A stretch of DNA of 64,000 bases from NCBI RefSeq assembly GCF_003574965.1, contig NZ_CP032317.1:2914001-2978000 (forward strand). The letters are read 5' to 3'. Below are positions 8,373 to 17,221 of the stretch, piece after piece (the first letter of the stretch is position 1; each line of letters opens with the position of its first letter). This DNA comes from Hymenobacter oligotrophus (GTDB taxonomy: Bacteria; Bacteroidota; Bacteroidia; Cytophagales; Hymenobacteraceae). The notes below the pieces were generated by a model. That model was given only the letters and a program-made list of their open reading frames with translations. It searched no databases and was not told the origin of the DNA. The position numbers and the translations under genes are program-made.

Positions 8373-9038
8373 CTAGGCCGCTGGCTGCAGCACCGCGGGG
8401 TCGTTGTGAGCGGGCGAGTTTACCAACGTCGTAACGGCGTATTCCTTCAGCAGGCCGTCGGGCAGCGGGCGCAGCAGCGCCTGGTGCTCGGCGGCTGTTG
8501 CGTCTTCGGCAAGCCAGGCAAGCTCGGCGTCGCGCGAGGGCAAAATCACGGGCATGCGGTTGTGCAGCCGCGCCATCAGCTCGTTAGGCTCGGTGGTAAC
8601 GATGGTGAACGTGGGCACCACCTCGCCGGTGCTGCGGTCGGCCCATTCGTCCCACAGGCCGGCAAAGGCAAAGGGTTGCTCGTCGAGGCGCAAAATGCGG
8701 TGCGGCACCTTGCCGCGGCCCTTTTGCTGCCACTCGTAAAAGCTATCGGCCAGCACAAGGCAACGGCGGCGCTGCAACAACTGCCGGAAAGAAGGTTTTT
8801 CACCAAGGGTTTCGGCCCGGGCGTTGATGGGCTTGGCAGCGGCCCGCACGTCTTTCACCCAGGCCGGAATCAGCCCCCATTGCACCAGCCGAATTTCGTG
8901 TGGGGCCAAGTTGGTAACGATGGGCATGCGCTGCGACGGGGCAGCATTATAGCTGGTAGGAGCGGGTTCGGTAAAGGTGGCATCGAAGCGCTGCTCGACG
9001 GTGGGGGCTGGGGCAATAAAGGTGTAGCGGCCGCACAT
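8373..9038 (-). CDS. SRAP (YedK/HMCES) family abasic-site response protein
   Basis: The protein is 221 residues from the ATG at 9038. That start is chosen because it places the invariant Cys at residue 2 (MCGRYTF), where it becomes N-terminal after Met removal. Other family marks are the NARAE block (residues 72-76), the SFYEWQ block with Glu102, and HNRMPVIL. SRAP proteins form a covalent thiazolidine link with abasic sites in single-stranded DNA and protect them during replication. The gene is single and not linked to SOS genes here. Confidence 0.94.
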   Translation of the reverse strand: MCGRYTFIAPAPTVEQRFDATFTEPAPTSYNAAPSQRMPIVTNLAPHEIRLVQWGLIPAWVKDVRAAAKPINARAETLGEKPSFRQLLQRRRCLVLADSFYEWQQKGRGKVPHRILRLDEQPFAFAGLWDEWADRSTGEVVPTFTIVTTEPNELMARLHNRMPVILPSRDAELAWLAEDATAAEHQALLRPLPDGLLKEYAVTTLVNSPAHNDPAVLQPAA

Positions 9039-9251
9039 AGGCAAAAAGTAAAGATTGGCTTTGTCCTAAAACGCAATAACACGGCGGAAGATGCTTTTCG
9101 GCAATTATTGACGAGCTAGCCGCGGTTTTGCTTCGGCCAAATTGTATCTTTACTAAGTCGGAATCAACCTTTTGCACCAAAACAAGCTACACTAGCTTTT
9201 TAGCAAGGTTGCCTCCAACGCCCTGCTCCGCCCCACCGCCTGCTTCTGCCT

Positions 9252-9764
9252 ATGCCCCAATTTTACCCCCTTTACGAAAGTTCGGAAATTGCCATTGCCC
9301 ACGACAAGCGCAACTGCTGGTTGTACGTGCAATGGCTGGGCAACCACAATGTGGACAGCATACGGAATGGCTGCCTGCTGCTGCTGCATTACCTGCAGGA
9401 AACCAAGTCGGCGAAGCTGCTTAACGACGACACGCACGTAACCATTGCTGCCCAAATCACCGATGCCGACTTGGATTGGCGCCCGGGCGACACGCCCTGC
9501 GAGGGCTCGGCGGTTTGGGTGGGCAGCACGTTCTACTCCATGCTGGCCTCGGCGGGCTTGCAGTTTATTGCTTGGGTAAATGCGCCCAGCGTACTCAACC
9601 GCCGCACCGCCGACCTGGCTCTGAATGTGAGCGAAACCGTGCAGCTACCCGAAAACCGACCGTTGGTGGTCACCTTCGACGACTTGGCCTCGGCTTACGA
9701 GTGGTTGCAGAAACGCGAAATCAAGCGCCCGGTAACCAGCGAAATCCCTTTGTTTATTCATTAA
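9252..9764 (+). CDS. Uncharacterised protein, possibly STAS-like
   Basis: The 170-residue protein lacks a signal peptide and membrane segments. Its pattern of hydrophobic strands and helices, the phrase LYVQWLGNHNVDSIRNG near the N-terminus, and an approximate resemblance to short STAS/SpoIIAA-like Bacteroidota proteins suggest a cytoplasmic binding or regulatory domain, but no diagnostic motif was found. It stands alone between the SRAP gene and oxyR. Codon use matches the genome. Confidence 0.7.
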   Translation: MPQFYPLYESSEIAIAHDKRNCWLYVQWLGNHNVDSIRNGCLLLLHYLQETKSAKLLNDDTHVTIAAQITDADLDWRPGDTPCEGSAVWVGSTFYSMLASAGLQFIAWVNAPSVLNRRTADLALNVSETVQLPENRPLVVTFDDLASAYEWLQKREIKRPVTSEIPLFIH

Positions 9765-10005
9765 CCCCGCACGCGCATCTTTTCCGCTCGATTGCGAACA
9801 TTCTTGGGCAGGGCATCGGGGCGCGGGCAAGTAGCCACGCAACGATGCTGACGCTGCTTAGCATAGAAAGCAAAGCAGGCGGCTTCGGCGCGACGAGCAC
9901 CAAGATCAAAGGCGACGCACAGCTGCACGCATGCGCGAGGTTTTCAGCCCTAGGTGCAACGCAGCCTGGCACAGCTGGGCAGCTGCCGCTGCAACTTAGT
10001 AAGGC

Positions 10006-10047
10006 AAGCTGCCGCCAGCCACCGCTTTGGGTTGCTGGCGGCAGCTT
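10006..10047 (-). terminator. Hairpin at the 3' end of oxyR
   Basis: A perfect 14-base stem (AAGCTGCCGCCAGC with its complement at 10034-10047) surrounds a 14-base loop and overlaps the oxyR stop codon by two bases. The T-rich tail on the minus strand is weak. Confidence 0.6.
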
Positions 10048-10978
10048 ACTTCCACTTGATCTTGTTTCCGGCGCCTTGGGCGCGCAACCGTTCGGGCACG
10101 CGGTTCAGGATAATGTCGCGCAGGGTGGTGAGCAGCGGCAACCGCACAAAGCTGTGGTGCACTACCAGGCTTACTTCGCGCACGGGTTCGGGTGCCTCAA
10201 AGCGCTTGATCATGGGATTGTCGCCGAGCTCATCGAGCACCGATAACTCGGGCACCAAGGTGTAGCCGCGGTTGAGGCGCACCAGTTGCTTTAGGGTTTC
10301 GATAGAGCCGCTTTCATAAGTAAACGGGCGGTTATGAGCGGCCGCGGCGGGCGTACAGATATTCAGTACCTGATGCCGGAAGCAATGCCCCTGCTGCAAC
10401 AGCCACAGTTCATGCGCTTCCAGGTCGGCGGGCTGCACGGTGGCTTGTTTGTACAACGGGTGCCCCTCCGACACGTACGCCAAAAACGGTTCTTCGAGCA
10501 GCGGAATCTCGTGCAGGGCGCGGTCTTCCAGCGGCGTTACCAACAGGCCTACATCGAGGCGGTTGTCTTTGAGGCGCTGCACGATTTGTTCGGTTTGCAG
10601 CTCCTCTACCTGCACGCGCAGCTGCGGGTGGCGCTCCACTAGCTCCAGCAAAAACAGCGGCACGATGTACTGCGCCAGCGTAGGAATGATGCCCAACCGC
10701 AGCTCACCTACCAGTTCTCCTTTTTCGAGTTGCACGGTCTCTTTCAGTTGCTTCACGGAGCGCAGCACCTCGCGGGCGTGCTGCACTACCTTGGCGCCGA
10801 TAGCAGTGGGCTCAATGCCGCCTTTGGTGCGGTGAAAAAGCAGTACTCCCAGCTCGTCTTCCAGCTTTTGCACTTGCATGCTGAGTGTGGGCTGCGACAC
10901 GAAACACTTCTCGGCCGCCAGCACAAACTGCCGATGCGTGTCGAGGGCTACCAAGTACTCAAGCTGTTGCAGGGTCAT
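10046..10978 (-). CDS. oxyR: LysR-type peroxide sensor OxyR
   Basis: The 310-residue protein has an N-terminal winged helix-turn-helix (residues 1-60, with SQPTLSMQVQKLE as recognition helix) and a LysR effector domain. Two cysteines sit in GHCFRHQVLNIC at residues 199 and 208, the same positions and spacing as the redox pair of E. coli OxyR. This strongly supports a peroxide-sensing role through a reversible disulfide. The gene is divergent from katA, with a 120-base shared control region, which is the usual arrangement for a regulator and its target. Confidence 0.95.
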   Translation of the reverse strand: MTLQQLEYLVALDTHRQFVLAAEKCFVSQPTLSMQVQKLEDELGVLLFHRTKGGIEPTAIGAKVVQHAREVLRSVKQLKETVQLEKGELVGELRLGIIPTLAQYIVPLFLLELVERHPQLRVQVEELQTEQIVQRLKDNRLDVGLLVTPLEDRALHEIPLLEEPFLAYVSEGHPLYKQATVQPADLEAHELWLLQQGHCFRHQVLNICTPAAAAHNRPFTYESGSIETLKQLVRLNRGYTLVPELSVLDELGDNPMIKRFEAPEPVREVSLVVHHSFVRLPLLTTLRDIILNRVPERLRAQGAGNKIKWK

Positions 10979-11098
10979 AGGCTTATGGCCAAATCCACGT
11001 ATTAAATTTAGCTATACTGCCATCAAAATTATCGATTTTACTTATAAGATCAAGCCGGCCACCTTTGCTGCGTTCCTCAACAGTAACCGTTGCCGCGC
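10979..11098. promoter_or_regulatory. Shared oxyR-katA control region
   Basis: This 120-base AT-rich spacer separates the divergent oxyR and katA genes. It contains an imperfect palindrome at 11025-11039 (AAAATTATCGATTTT), a perfect CTTATAAG at 11041-11048, and CACCTTTG at 11060-11067, one mismatch from TAnnTTTG and 32 bases before the katA start. The palindrome is the best candidate for an OxyR operator, but it does not match the E. coli ATAG-type consensus closely. Confidence 0.55.
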
Positions 11099-12610
11099 AT
11101 GGCCAATCAAACCACACCAAACAAGCTGACGACTGCCTCGGGCCGTCCTATCTGGGATAACCAAAATTCTGTTTCGGTAGGCCAACGCGGCCCGTTGCTG
11201 CTGCAAGACTATTTGCTGCACGAAAAGCTGGCGCACTTTAACCGCGAGCGTTTGCCGGAGCGTGTGGTACACGCCAAAGGCTCCGGTGCCTACGGCACCT
11301 TTACCGTAACGCACGACCTGACGCGCTACACCCGCGCCAAGCTGTTTGCGGAAGTGGGTAAGCAAACGCGCGTATTCCTGCGCTTTAGCACCGTGGGCGG
11401 CGAAAAGGGCTCGGCCGACACCGAACGCGACCCGCGCGGCTTTGCGGTAAAATTTTACACCGAGGACGGCAATTGGGATTTGGTGGGCAACAACACGCCG
11501 GTGTTCTTCATCAAAGACCCGGTGAAGTTTCCCGACTTCATTCACACCCAAAAGCGCGACCCGTTTACCAACTGCAAGTCGCCCACGGCCATGTGGGACT
11601 TCTGGAGCCTGAACCCCGAGTCGCTGCACCAAGTGCTCATCTTGATGTCGGACCGCGGCACGCCCTACGGCTACCGCCACATGCACGGCTTCGGCTCGCA
11701 CACGTTCTCGTTTATCAACCACGAAAACGAGCGCGTGTACGTGAAATTCCACTTCATTACCGAACAGGGCATCAAGAACTTCTCGGCCGAAGAAGCCACC
11801 GAAATGAAGGGCCTCGACCCGGACTTCGCGCAGCGCGACCTAGTAGATGCCATTGAGCAGGGCGACTTTCCGCGCTGGACGCTGAAGGTGCAGATCATGA
11901 CCGAGGAGCAGGCCGCCACGTTCCGCTGGAACCCCTTCGACCTCACGAAAGTATGGCCCAAGGCCGATTTTCCGCTGTACGAACTGGGCGTGCTGGAGCT
12001 GAACGAGAACCCCGTGAACTACCACGCCCACGTAGAGCAGTCGGCATTTGCGCCGGCGCACGTGGTCGATGGGATCGGCTACTCGCCCGACCGCATGCTG
12101 CAGGGCCGCATCCTCTCCTACCCCGATGCGCAGCGCTACCGCCTAGGTGGCAACTACGAGCAACTGCCCGTAAACCGCTGCCCCTACGCCACCAACAACT
12201 ACCAGCGCGACGGCCTGATGGCCCTCGGCGACAACGGCGGCGGCGGCCCCAACTATTTCCCCAACTCGTTTAACGGCCCGCAGGAAGACCGCACGGTGGG
12301 TGAGCCTGCCGAGCACCTCTCGGGCCTGGCCGCCCGCCACGACCGCAACGCCCCCGGCGAAGACGACCACTACACGCAGCCCGGCAACCTTTACCGCTTG
12401 CTCGACCTAGGCGCCCAGCAACGCCTGGTGCAAAACATTGTGGGCGCCATGAGCGGCATTGCCGGCCCCAAGCGCGACGAAATCATCAACCGCCAACTTT
12501 GCCACTTCTTCCGCGCCGACCTAGGTCTCGGAATGGCTATTGCGCAGGGCCTAGGCGTGACCCTATCGATGCCGGCGCACCACGCGCCCGCCGAAGCAGC
12601 AACCGTGTAA
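11099..12610 (+). CDS. katA: Catalase, small-subunit clade
   Basis: The protein is 503 residues from the ATG at 11099. The distal haem His is His58 (RVVHAKGSGAYGTF), and the proximal haem ligand Tyr341 lies in RILSYPDAQRYRLG. RDPRGFAVKFYTEDGNWDLVGNNTPVFF carries the conserved Asn. The length of about 500 residues and the lack of a C-terminal flavodoxin-like domain indicate the small-subunit, NADPH-binding type. It breaks hydrogen peroxide into water and oxygen in the cytoplasm. Divergent oxyR probably activates it. Confidence 0.96.
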   Translation: MANQTTPNKLTTASGRPIWDNQNSVSVGQRGPLLLQDYLLHEKLAHFNRERLPERVVHAKGSGAYGTFTVTHDLTRYTRAKLFAEVGKQTRVFLRFSTVGGEKGSADTERDPRGFAVKFYTEDGNWDLVGNNTPVFFIKDPVKFPDFIHTQKRDPFTNCKSPTAMWDFWSLNPESLHQVLILMSDRGTPYGYRHMHGFGSHTFSFINHENERVYVKFHFITEQGIKNFSAEEATEMKGLDPDFAQRDLVDAIEQGDFPRWTLKVQIMTEEQAATFRWNPFDLTKVWPKADFPLYELGVLELNENPVNYHAHVEQSAFAPAHVVDGIGYSPDRMLQGRILSYPDAQRYRLGGNYEQLPVNRCPYATNNYQRDGLMALGDNGGGGPNYFPNSFNGPQEDRTVGEPAEHLSGLAARHDRNAPGEDDHYTQPGNLYRLLDLGAQQRLVQNIVGAMSGIAGPKRDEIINRQLCHFFRADLGLGMAIAQGLGVTLSMPAHHAPAEAATV

Positions 12611-12644
12611 GGGTGGGAATAAATCGGTTTGGTTAAACTCATTG

Positions 12645-12683
12645 CACAAAAAAGCCGGCCCTGTTGGGGCCGGCTTTTTTGTG
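12645..12683. terminator. Strong terminator after katA
   Basis: A 16-base perfect stem (CACAAAAAAGCCGGCC and its complement) surrounds a 7-base loop, with A and T runs within the stem flanks. It can act on both strands, serving katA and the convergent M16 gene. Confidence 0.9.
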
Positions 12684-12703
12684 TTTACTCACCTAGGGCC
12701 AGC

Positions 12704-12743
12704 AAGCACGGTGTAGCGCGGAAATCCGCACTACACCGTGCTT
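12704..12743. repeat. Long hairpin, member of the TGTAGCGCGGA repeat family
   Basis: Arms of 19 bases (12704-12722 and 12725-12743) pair with one mismatch around a 2-base gap; each contains GTGTAG next to CGCGGA or its complement. The right arm reaches into the stop codon of the M16 gene. The same TGTAGCGCGGA word recurs at 14161 and, inverted and shortened, at 14281-14292. Confidence 0.7.
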
Positions 12744-14145
12744 ACAACGCTTTCTTGCGCGTGGCCTGGAATTTCTTGATCTGCGGATCAATCACCTTTT
12801 TATCACCCACCACCACAATCGTCATCGACTCGGGCCGGATGTACTTACGCACGGTTTCGCTGATTTGCTGCGGCGTAACGGCGTACGTGTTCTTTACCTG
12901 ATCGGTGAGGTACGAATCGGGTAGGCCGTGCAAATCCAAAAAGTTGAGCTGGTTGATAATGCCGCCGGGGTTGGAGTTGCGCAGGATGAACAAACCGGCT
13001 TCGTAGTTCTGAATGCCCTTCAGCTCGTCTTCGCTAGGAGCTTGCTTTTGCAACCGCTCAATTTCGTACACAATTTCCTTGAGCGAGTTGCCGGTTTCCT
13101 GGGTGGTTACGTCGGCGCTCTGGGCCCACTCGCCCGTGCGGTAACGCGGCGAAATGTAGCTGTAGGGCGAATAGGTATAGCCTTTATCCTCCCGAATGTT
13201 GCGCGTAACGCGCGAGCCAAACGAGCCGCCCAGCAGCGAGTTGGTTACGCGCAGGCGCAAGTAGTCGGGGTTGGTGGGGTCGATAACCGGTAGGCCCATT
13301 ATGATCGTCGACTGCGGGGCGCCGGGGCGGTCTTGGGTCATAATCTGGCCGCGCGTTACGGGTTTGGCCAGCGGGATGCTCGGCGCCGGGCCTTGTGGCC
13401 ACGGGCTGAAGGCTTGCGTAATGGCTTTGCGCATGGCCGCGCCATCGAACTTGCCGGCCACGTAAATGTTGCTGCGCTGCGCCCCGTACTGCGACTGGTA
13501 AAATGCCTGCACCTGCTCCAGCGTCAACGCGTCGATTTCGGCGTCGGTGGGGAGCGTGTTGCCGTACGGGTGGTCGGGGTACATGGCCTTCAAAAACTTC
13601 TGTTGCGCCTGCGTGCTGGGCTGGGCGCGCATCAGGGCCACTTGCCGCTTAAAGTCGGTTTTGAGGCGCGGCAGCTCGGCGGCGGGCAGCGTGGGGTGCT
13701 GCACCATTTCGGCCAGCAGGTTTACCAGCTCCGGCCCAAACTCCGACAGCGACGAAGCCCAAATCATGGTTTGGTTCGAGCCGACGCTGACATCGAGCGA
13801 GCCGCCCATGCGAGCCACTTTTTCGGCCATTTCCTGCGCCGACATCGAGCGGGTGCCTTCGCGCAGCATGCGCCCGAGCAAATCAGCAATGCCCGTTTGG
13901 CCGGCCGGCTCGTGCACGTTGCCGGCCTGCACGGCCAGCGTTACGGTTACTTTGGGAACGTTGCCGTAGGGCACCAGCGTGGCCTGCATGCCGTTGTCGA
14001 GTTTAAACTCTTCCTTGGCGGGCAGGGAAAAATCTTTAGGTGTACCGCCTTCGGGCGGGGTTTGCTTTTTGGGCTGATCCTGCGCCTGCGTGTGCGTGGC
14101 CAGCAGCAGGGCCGCACCAAGTAATCCTAGGTATAGTGGTTTCAT
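12742..14145 (-). CDS. M16 family peptidase-like protein without zinc motif
   Basis: The 467-residue exported protein has a signal peptide (about 1-21, ending TQAQ). It has the two-lobed M16 fold, but the HxxEH zinc site is replaced by GIADLLGRMLREGT. The Arg-Tyr motif of the C-terminal lobe (RNIREDKGYTYSPYSYIS) is kept. This is the pattern of the non-catalytic subunit in two-gene M16 proteases. The gene lies 156 bases downstream of a catalytic M16 gene on the same strand, so a periplasmic heterodimer is the likely product. The substrate is unknown. Confidence 0.9.
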   Translation of the reverse strand: MKPLYLGLLGAALLLATHTQAQDQPKKQTPPEGGTPKDFSLPAKEEFKLDNGMQATLVPYGNVPKVTVTLAVQAGNVHEPAGQTGIADLLGRMLREGTRSMSAQEMAEKVARMGGSLDVSVGSNQTMIWASSLSEFGPELVNLLAEMVQHPTLPAAELPRLKTDFKRQVALMRAQPSTQAQQKFLKAMYPDHPYGNTLPTDAEIDALTLEQVQAFYQSQYGAQRSNIYVAGKFDGAAMRKAITQAFSPWPQGPAPSIPLAKPVTRGQIMTQDRPGAPQSTIIMGLPVIDPTNPDYLRLRVTNSLLGGSFGSRVTRNIREDKGYTYSPYSYISPRYRTGEWAQSADVTTQETGNSLKEIVYEIERLQKQAPSEDELKGIQNYEAGLFILRNSNPGGIINQLNFLDLHGLPDSYLTDQVKNTYAVTPQQISETVRKYIRPESMTIVVVGDKKVIDPQIKKFQATRKKAL

Positions 14146-14158
14146 GGGATGTTGAGGG

Positions 14159-14294
14159 GGTGTAGCGCGGACTTCAGTCCGCGTTCTTCTGGCGGTAATC
14201 CTGGGCGTGGGGCCCTAGGTGAACAAGCAGAAATTACTGTCTGGGGGCTGTGGACTACAACCGAAGGTCGGCATAGCCAAAGTCCGCGCTATTT
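14159..14294. repeat. TGTAGCGCGGA repeat pair between the two M16 genes
   Basis: The copy at 14161-14183 (TGTAGCGCGGACTTCAGTCC, then GCG) is itself a hairpin. A reverse-complement partner (AGTCCGCGCTAT) lies at 14281-14292. Together they bound most of the 156-base spacer and resemble the hairpin at 12704-12743. Confidence 0.65.
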
Positions 14295-14301
14295 GCGTAT
14301 G

Positions 14302-15753
14302 CTAGCTTTTGGCCAATGGGTTAATCAGCAGCACGGTGCGGTTGGTGGGGCGCAGGTACTCTTGGGCGGTTTTCTGCATCAGCTCGGGCGTTACTTTCCG
14401 GAACTCCGCCTCCAAGGTGTTGATGCGCGCGGGGTTGTTGTCGAACAACGCAAACGAAGCCAGCATATCGGCGCGGCCGAAGCCGTCGGAGCCGCCTACT
14501 TGGTCATAAAAGCCGGAGCGCATTTTTACCACGGCCAAATCCAGCATAGCTGGCGTAACGCCGCCGGGGCGCATCAGCTTGCTGATTTCCTGATCGAGCA
14601 CGGCCACCACAGAGTCGGCCTTCACGGTTTGATCGTGCGTGAGGTTGCCCATCCAGAGCATGGGCCCGGCGTAGTTAAACTGGTTGCCTAGGTAGTTGAT
14701 GCCGCCGCCCACGTTGTCGGTGTAGCCGCGTTTTTGCACCATGGCTTGGTAGAGGCGGCTGTCGTTGCCCTGCAGCAGCAGCTGATCGAGCAGGATCATG
14801 GCGTAGTACTCGGGCGAGTTGCGCTCGGGCATGTGGTAAGCAAAGGCCAAGGCGGGCTTGTTGGCCAGCTTATCGTCTTTGGTGAAGCGCTGCTCCTTTT
14901 CCTGGCGCGGCTCTGCCAGGTCGACCTTCGCAGGCTGGGGCGTGCCGGGTATGGGCGCGAAGTACTGCTCGATCCAGCGCTTGGCCTGGGCGGGCTCGAA
15001 GTCGCCGACCACCACCAGCGCCGCGTTGTTGGGGGCGTAATACGTTTTGAAGAACTTCTGCACGTCGGCGAGTGTGGCGGCGTCGAGGTCCTTCAGGTCG
15101 CCGTAGAAGTTATGGGCGTTGTACCAGTTTTTGTTGGCGTACTGCGGCATATCGAGCCACGGAAAACCGCCGTAGGGCTGGTTGAGCACGTTTACGCGCA
15201 CTTCGTTTTTCACCACGCCTTGCTGGTTGGTAAGGTTGGCCTGCGTAATGGCCAGCCCGCGCATGCGGTCGGCTTCGGCCCACAGCATGGTTTCGAGCTT
15301 GTGGGCGGGCACCGTTTCGAAGTAGTTGGTGAAATCGAAGCGGGTAGAGCCGTTGAGCACGCCGCCGTTTTTCTGCACCAACTGGATGAACTCCATTTTG
15401 CCTAGGTTCTGCGAACCCTGAAACATCATGTGCTCGAACAGGTGGGCAAAGCCGGTGCGGTCTTTGGGCTCGTTGCGGAAGCCAATGTTGTAATAAGCTG
15501 CCACCGTGGCAAGCGGCGCGGTTTTATCGGGCGACAGCACCACTTTCAGCCCGTTGGGCAGGGTGTAGTAGTCGACCGGGATTTGGTAGGCGGGCGCAGC
15601 CACGGCGGCGGGTGCGGCCGTGGCCGTGGCGGGCGGTGCTGCTTGGGTAGCCGCGGAGGTGGTTTTTTGGCTGCACGAGGCAGAGGCCAAAGCCAGCAAG
15701 CCAGCTGCCCCCAGCACAAGCCAGGAAAGCGGAGTTTTGGCAGATTGGTACAT
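14302..15753 (-). CDS. M16 family zinc metallopeptidase (catalytic)
   Basis: The protein is 483 residues from the ATG at 15753; a GTG two codons earlier is possible. The N-terminal LLALASASCS looks like a lipoprotein signal (imperfect lipobox), followed by an Ala/Pro/Thr-rich linker. The inverted zinc motif HLFEH is at residues 104-108 (GFAHLFEHMMFQGS), and the C-terminal lobe has the usual layout. These enzymes degrade peptides in the periplasm. The next gene on the strand encodes an M16 protein without the zinc motif, most likely its partner. Confidence 0.92.
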   Translation of the reverse strand: MYQSAKTPLSWLVLGAAGLLALASASCSQKTTSAATQAAPPATATAAPAAVAAPAYQIPVDYYTLPNGLKVVLSPDKTAPLATVAAYYNIGFRNEPKDRTGFAHLFEHMMFQGSQNLGKMEFIQLVQKNGGVLNGSTRFDFTNYFETVPAHKLETMLWAEADRMRGLAITQANLTNQQGVVKNEVRVNVLNQPYGGFPWLDMPQYANKNWYNAHNFYGDLKDLDAATLADVQKFFKTYYAPNNAALVVVGDFEPAQAKRWIEQYFAPIPGTPQPAKVDLAEPRQEKEQRFTKDDKLANKPALAFAYHMPERNSPEYYAMILLDQLLLQGNDSRLYQAMVQKRGYTDNVGGGINYLGNQFNYAGPMLWMGNLTHDQTVKADSVVAVLDQEISKLMRPGGVTPAMLDLAVVKMRSGFYDQVGGSDGFGRADMLASFALFDNNPARINTLEAEFRKVTPELMQKTAQEYLRPTNRTVLLINPLAKS

Positions 15754-15961
15754 GGGCACTACTTGGGGTTGAGAGATTGAGCACGAGGCCGTTAAGCTAA
15801 AAATATTTCAACTCAATCAAAGCTTTGCCCTGTATTAAGCAGGATTATTGAAGCTGCTCGACACGCTGCCCTAGGTGCCCGGGCCCTAAACCCCGGTCCG
15901 GAGCGCGGCGGTTGGGTGCCGGCCACGGTAGGCTTGCCCCGCTGCAAACCGGCCCGGCCAC

Positions 15962-17089
15962 CTATCGCACCACCACCTCTACCCGCCGGTTGCGGGGACG
16001 TTGCTGCGCATCGGCGTTGTTGGCCACGGGGCGCGTGCCGCCGTAGCCCACGGCCAGCAGGCGCTCGGCCGCAATCTGTTGCCGCACCAGGTAGTCGCGC
16101 ACTACCTCGGCCCGCTGCTGCGAGAGTTGTTGGTTCAGGTTCGCGTCGCCCACGTTATCGGTATGGCCGGCTATTTCGAGGCGCAGCGCGGGGTTGTCTT
16201 TCAGAATTTGCGCCAAACGCTCCATTTCGGGCAGCGAGGAAGGCAGCAGCCGAGCCTTGCTTTGCTCGAAGTACAAATGCTGCAGCTCCACCGCAGCACC
16301 CACTGGCAGTTTGTGCAGTTCGCTCAAGCTTGCCTTGGCGGGTGCTGCGGTGGTGGCTTCTGGCTTAGCGGCCGCAGCGGCTGCCCTGGCGGCAGGCCGC
16401 GGTTGGGGGCGCCGCCCCGCCACTACCGCGCCGGGCGCAGGGCTTACGCGCGCCCCGGTCGGTAAATGCGGCGCCGCAACCGGCTGGGGTGCCGGTTGCA
16501 CAGGCGGCGCCACCGCAATTGCTGCCTTGGGGTTGCGGCTAAACAAATAGCGCGCGGGCACCGGCGCGGGGTTTTGCACCGCGGGCAGCAGCCCAAACAA
16601 GTTGTCGACGGTTTTTTCGGGCTCCTGGTTTGGCAATACCCACCCTAGGTAGGCCCGGGTGGGCGCCGTGCCTTGAAAGTACTCGACGCGCAGCGCGTAG
16701 TACTCGCCGGCCTGCAGGCGCACTTGCTTGGTGGCTTGCACTTCGGGCTGGTAGCGCCACTCGTCGAGGATTTTGTTACTGCCGAGCCACACGCGCATGC
16801 CGTCGTCAACGGCTATATGAAAGGTGTACACGCCCGATACCGGCGCCAGCAAGTAGCCCATCCAGCGCACCGAAAAATTCTCGGCCGGCACCCCGGGCGC
16901 CGGCGACTGAAAATTCCAGTTGAAGTTGATCTGCGGATCGATGCGCGTGTGAGCCCGTTGCTCGAAATGCTCGCCTAGGTAGTATTCGGCGCGCAGCCCG
17001 CTGCCCGTTGCCGGAGCCGTGCTTTGCGCTTGCACTGCGTTGCTCATTAGCAGCCCAAATCCTATCGTGAACCACGAGGTGTGTTGCAT
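15962..17089 (-). CDS. PA14 domain-OmpA domain envelope protein
   Basis: The 375-residue protein has a signal peptide (about 1-21), then a PA14-type beta domain (about 28-165; marks include LRAEYYLGEHF, FSVRWMGYLLAPVSGVYTF and the DDGMRVWLG motif). A Pro/Ala-rich linker (about 170-255) leads to a C-terminal OmpA domain (about 265-375) with GHTDNVGDANLNQQLSQQRA and the closing NRRVEVVV. PA14 domains usually bind carbohydrate; OmpA domains bind peptidoglycan non-covalently. The protein may link a glycan or glycoprotein to the cell wall. It is a single gene. Confidence 0.88.
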   Translation of the reverse strand: MQHTSWFTIGFGLLMSNAVQAQSTAPATGSGLRAEYYLGEHFEQRAHTRIDPQINFNWNFQSPAPGVPAENFSVRWMGYLLAPVSGVYTFHIAVDDGMRVWLGSNKILDEWRYQPEVQATKQVRLQAGEYYALRVEYFQGTAPTRAYLGWVLPNQEPEKTVDNLFGLLPAVQNPAPVPARYLFSRNPKAAIAVAPPVQPAPQPVAAPHLPTGARVSPAPGAVVAGRRPQPRPAARAAAAAAKPEATTAAPAKASLSELHKLPVGAAVELQHLYFEQSKARLLPSSLPEMERLAQILKDNPALRLEIAGHTDNVGDANLNQQLSQQRAEVVRDYLVRQQIAAERLLAVGYGGTRPVANNADAQQRPRNRRVEVVVR

Positions 17090-17221
17090 GGCTTAAACAT
17101 AGCGGTTTGCCGGTAGGCAGGTGCTGCGGCTGCTATTCGAGTTGCACTATTGCCGGATTCTTGAACCAACGCGTCAATCAACCGTAAACATCTGTATTAC
17201 AAACACCTAAATCACACCGCC

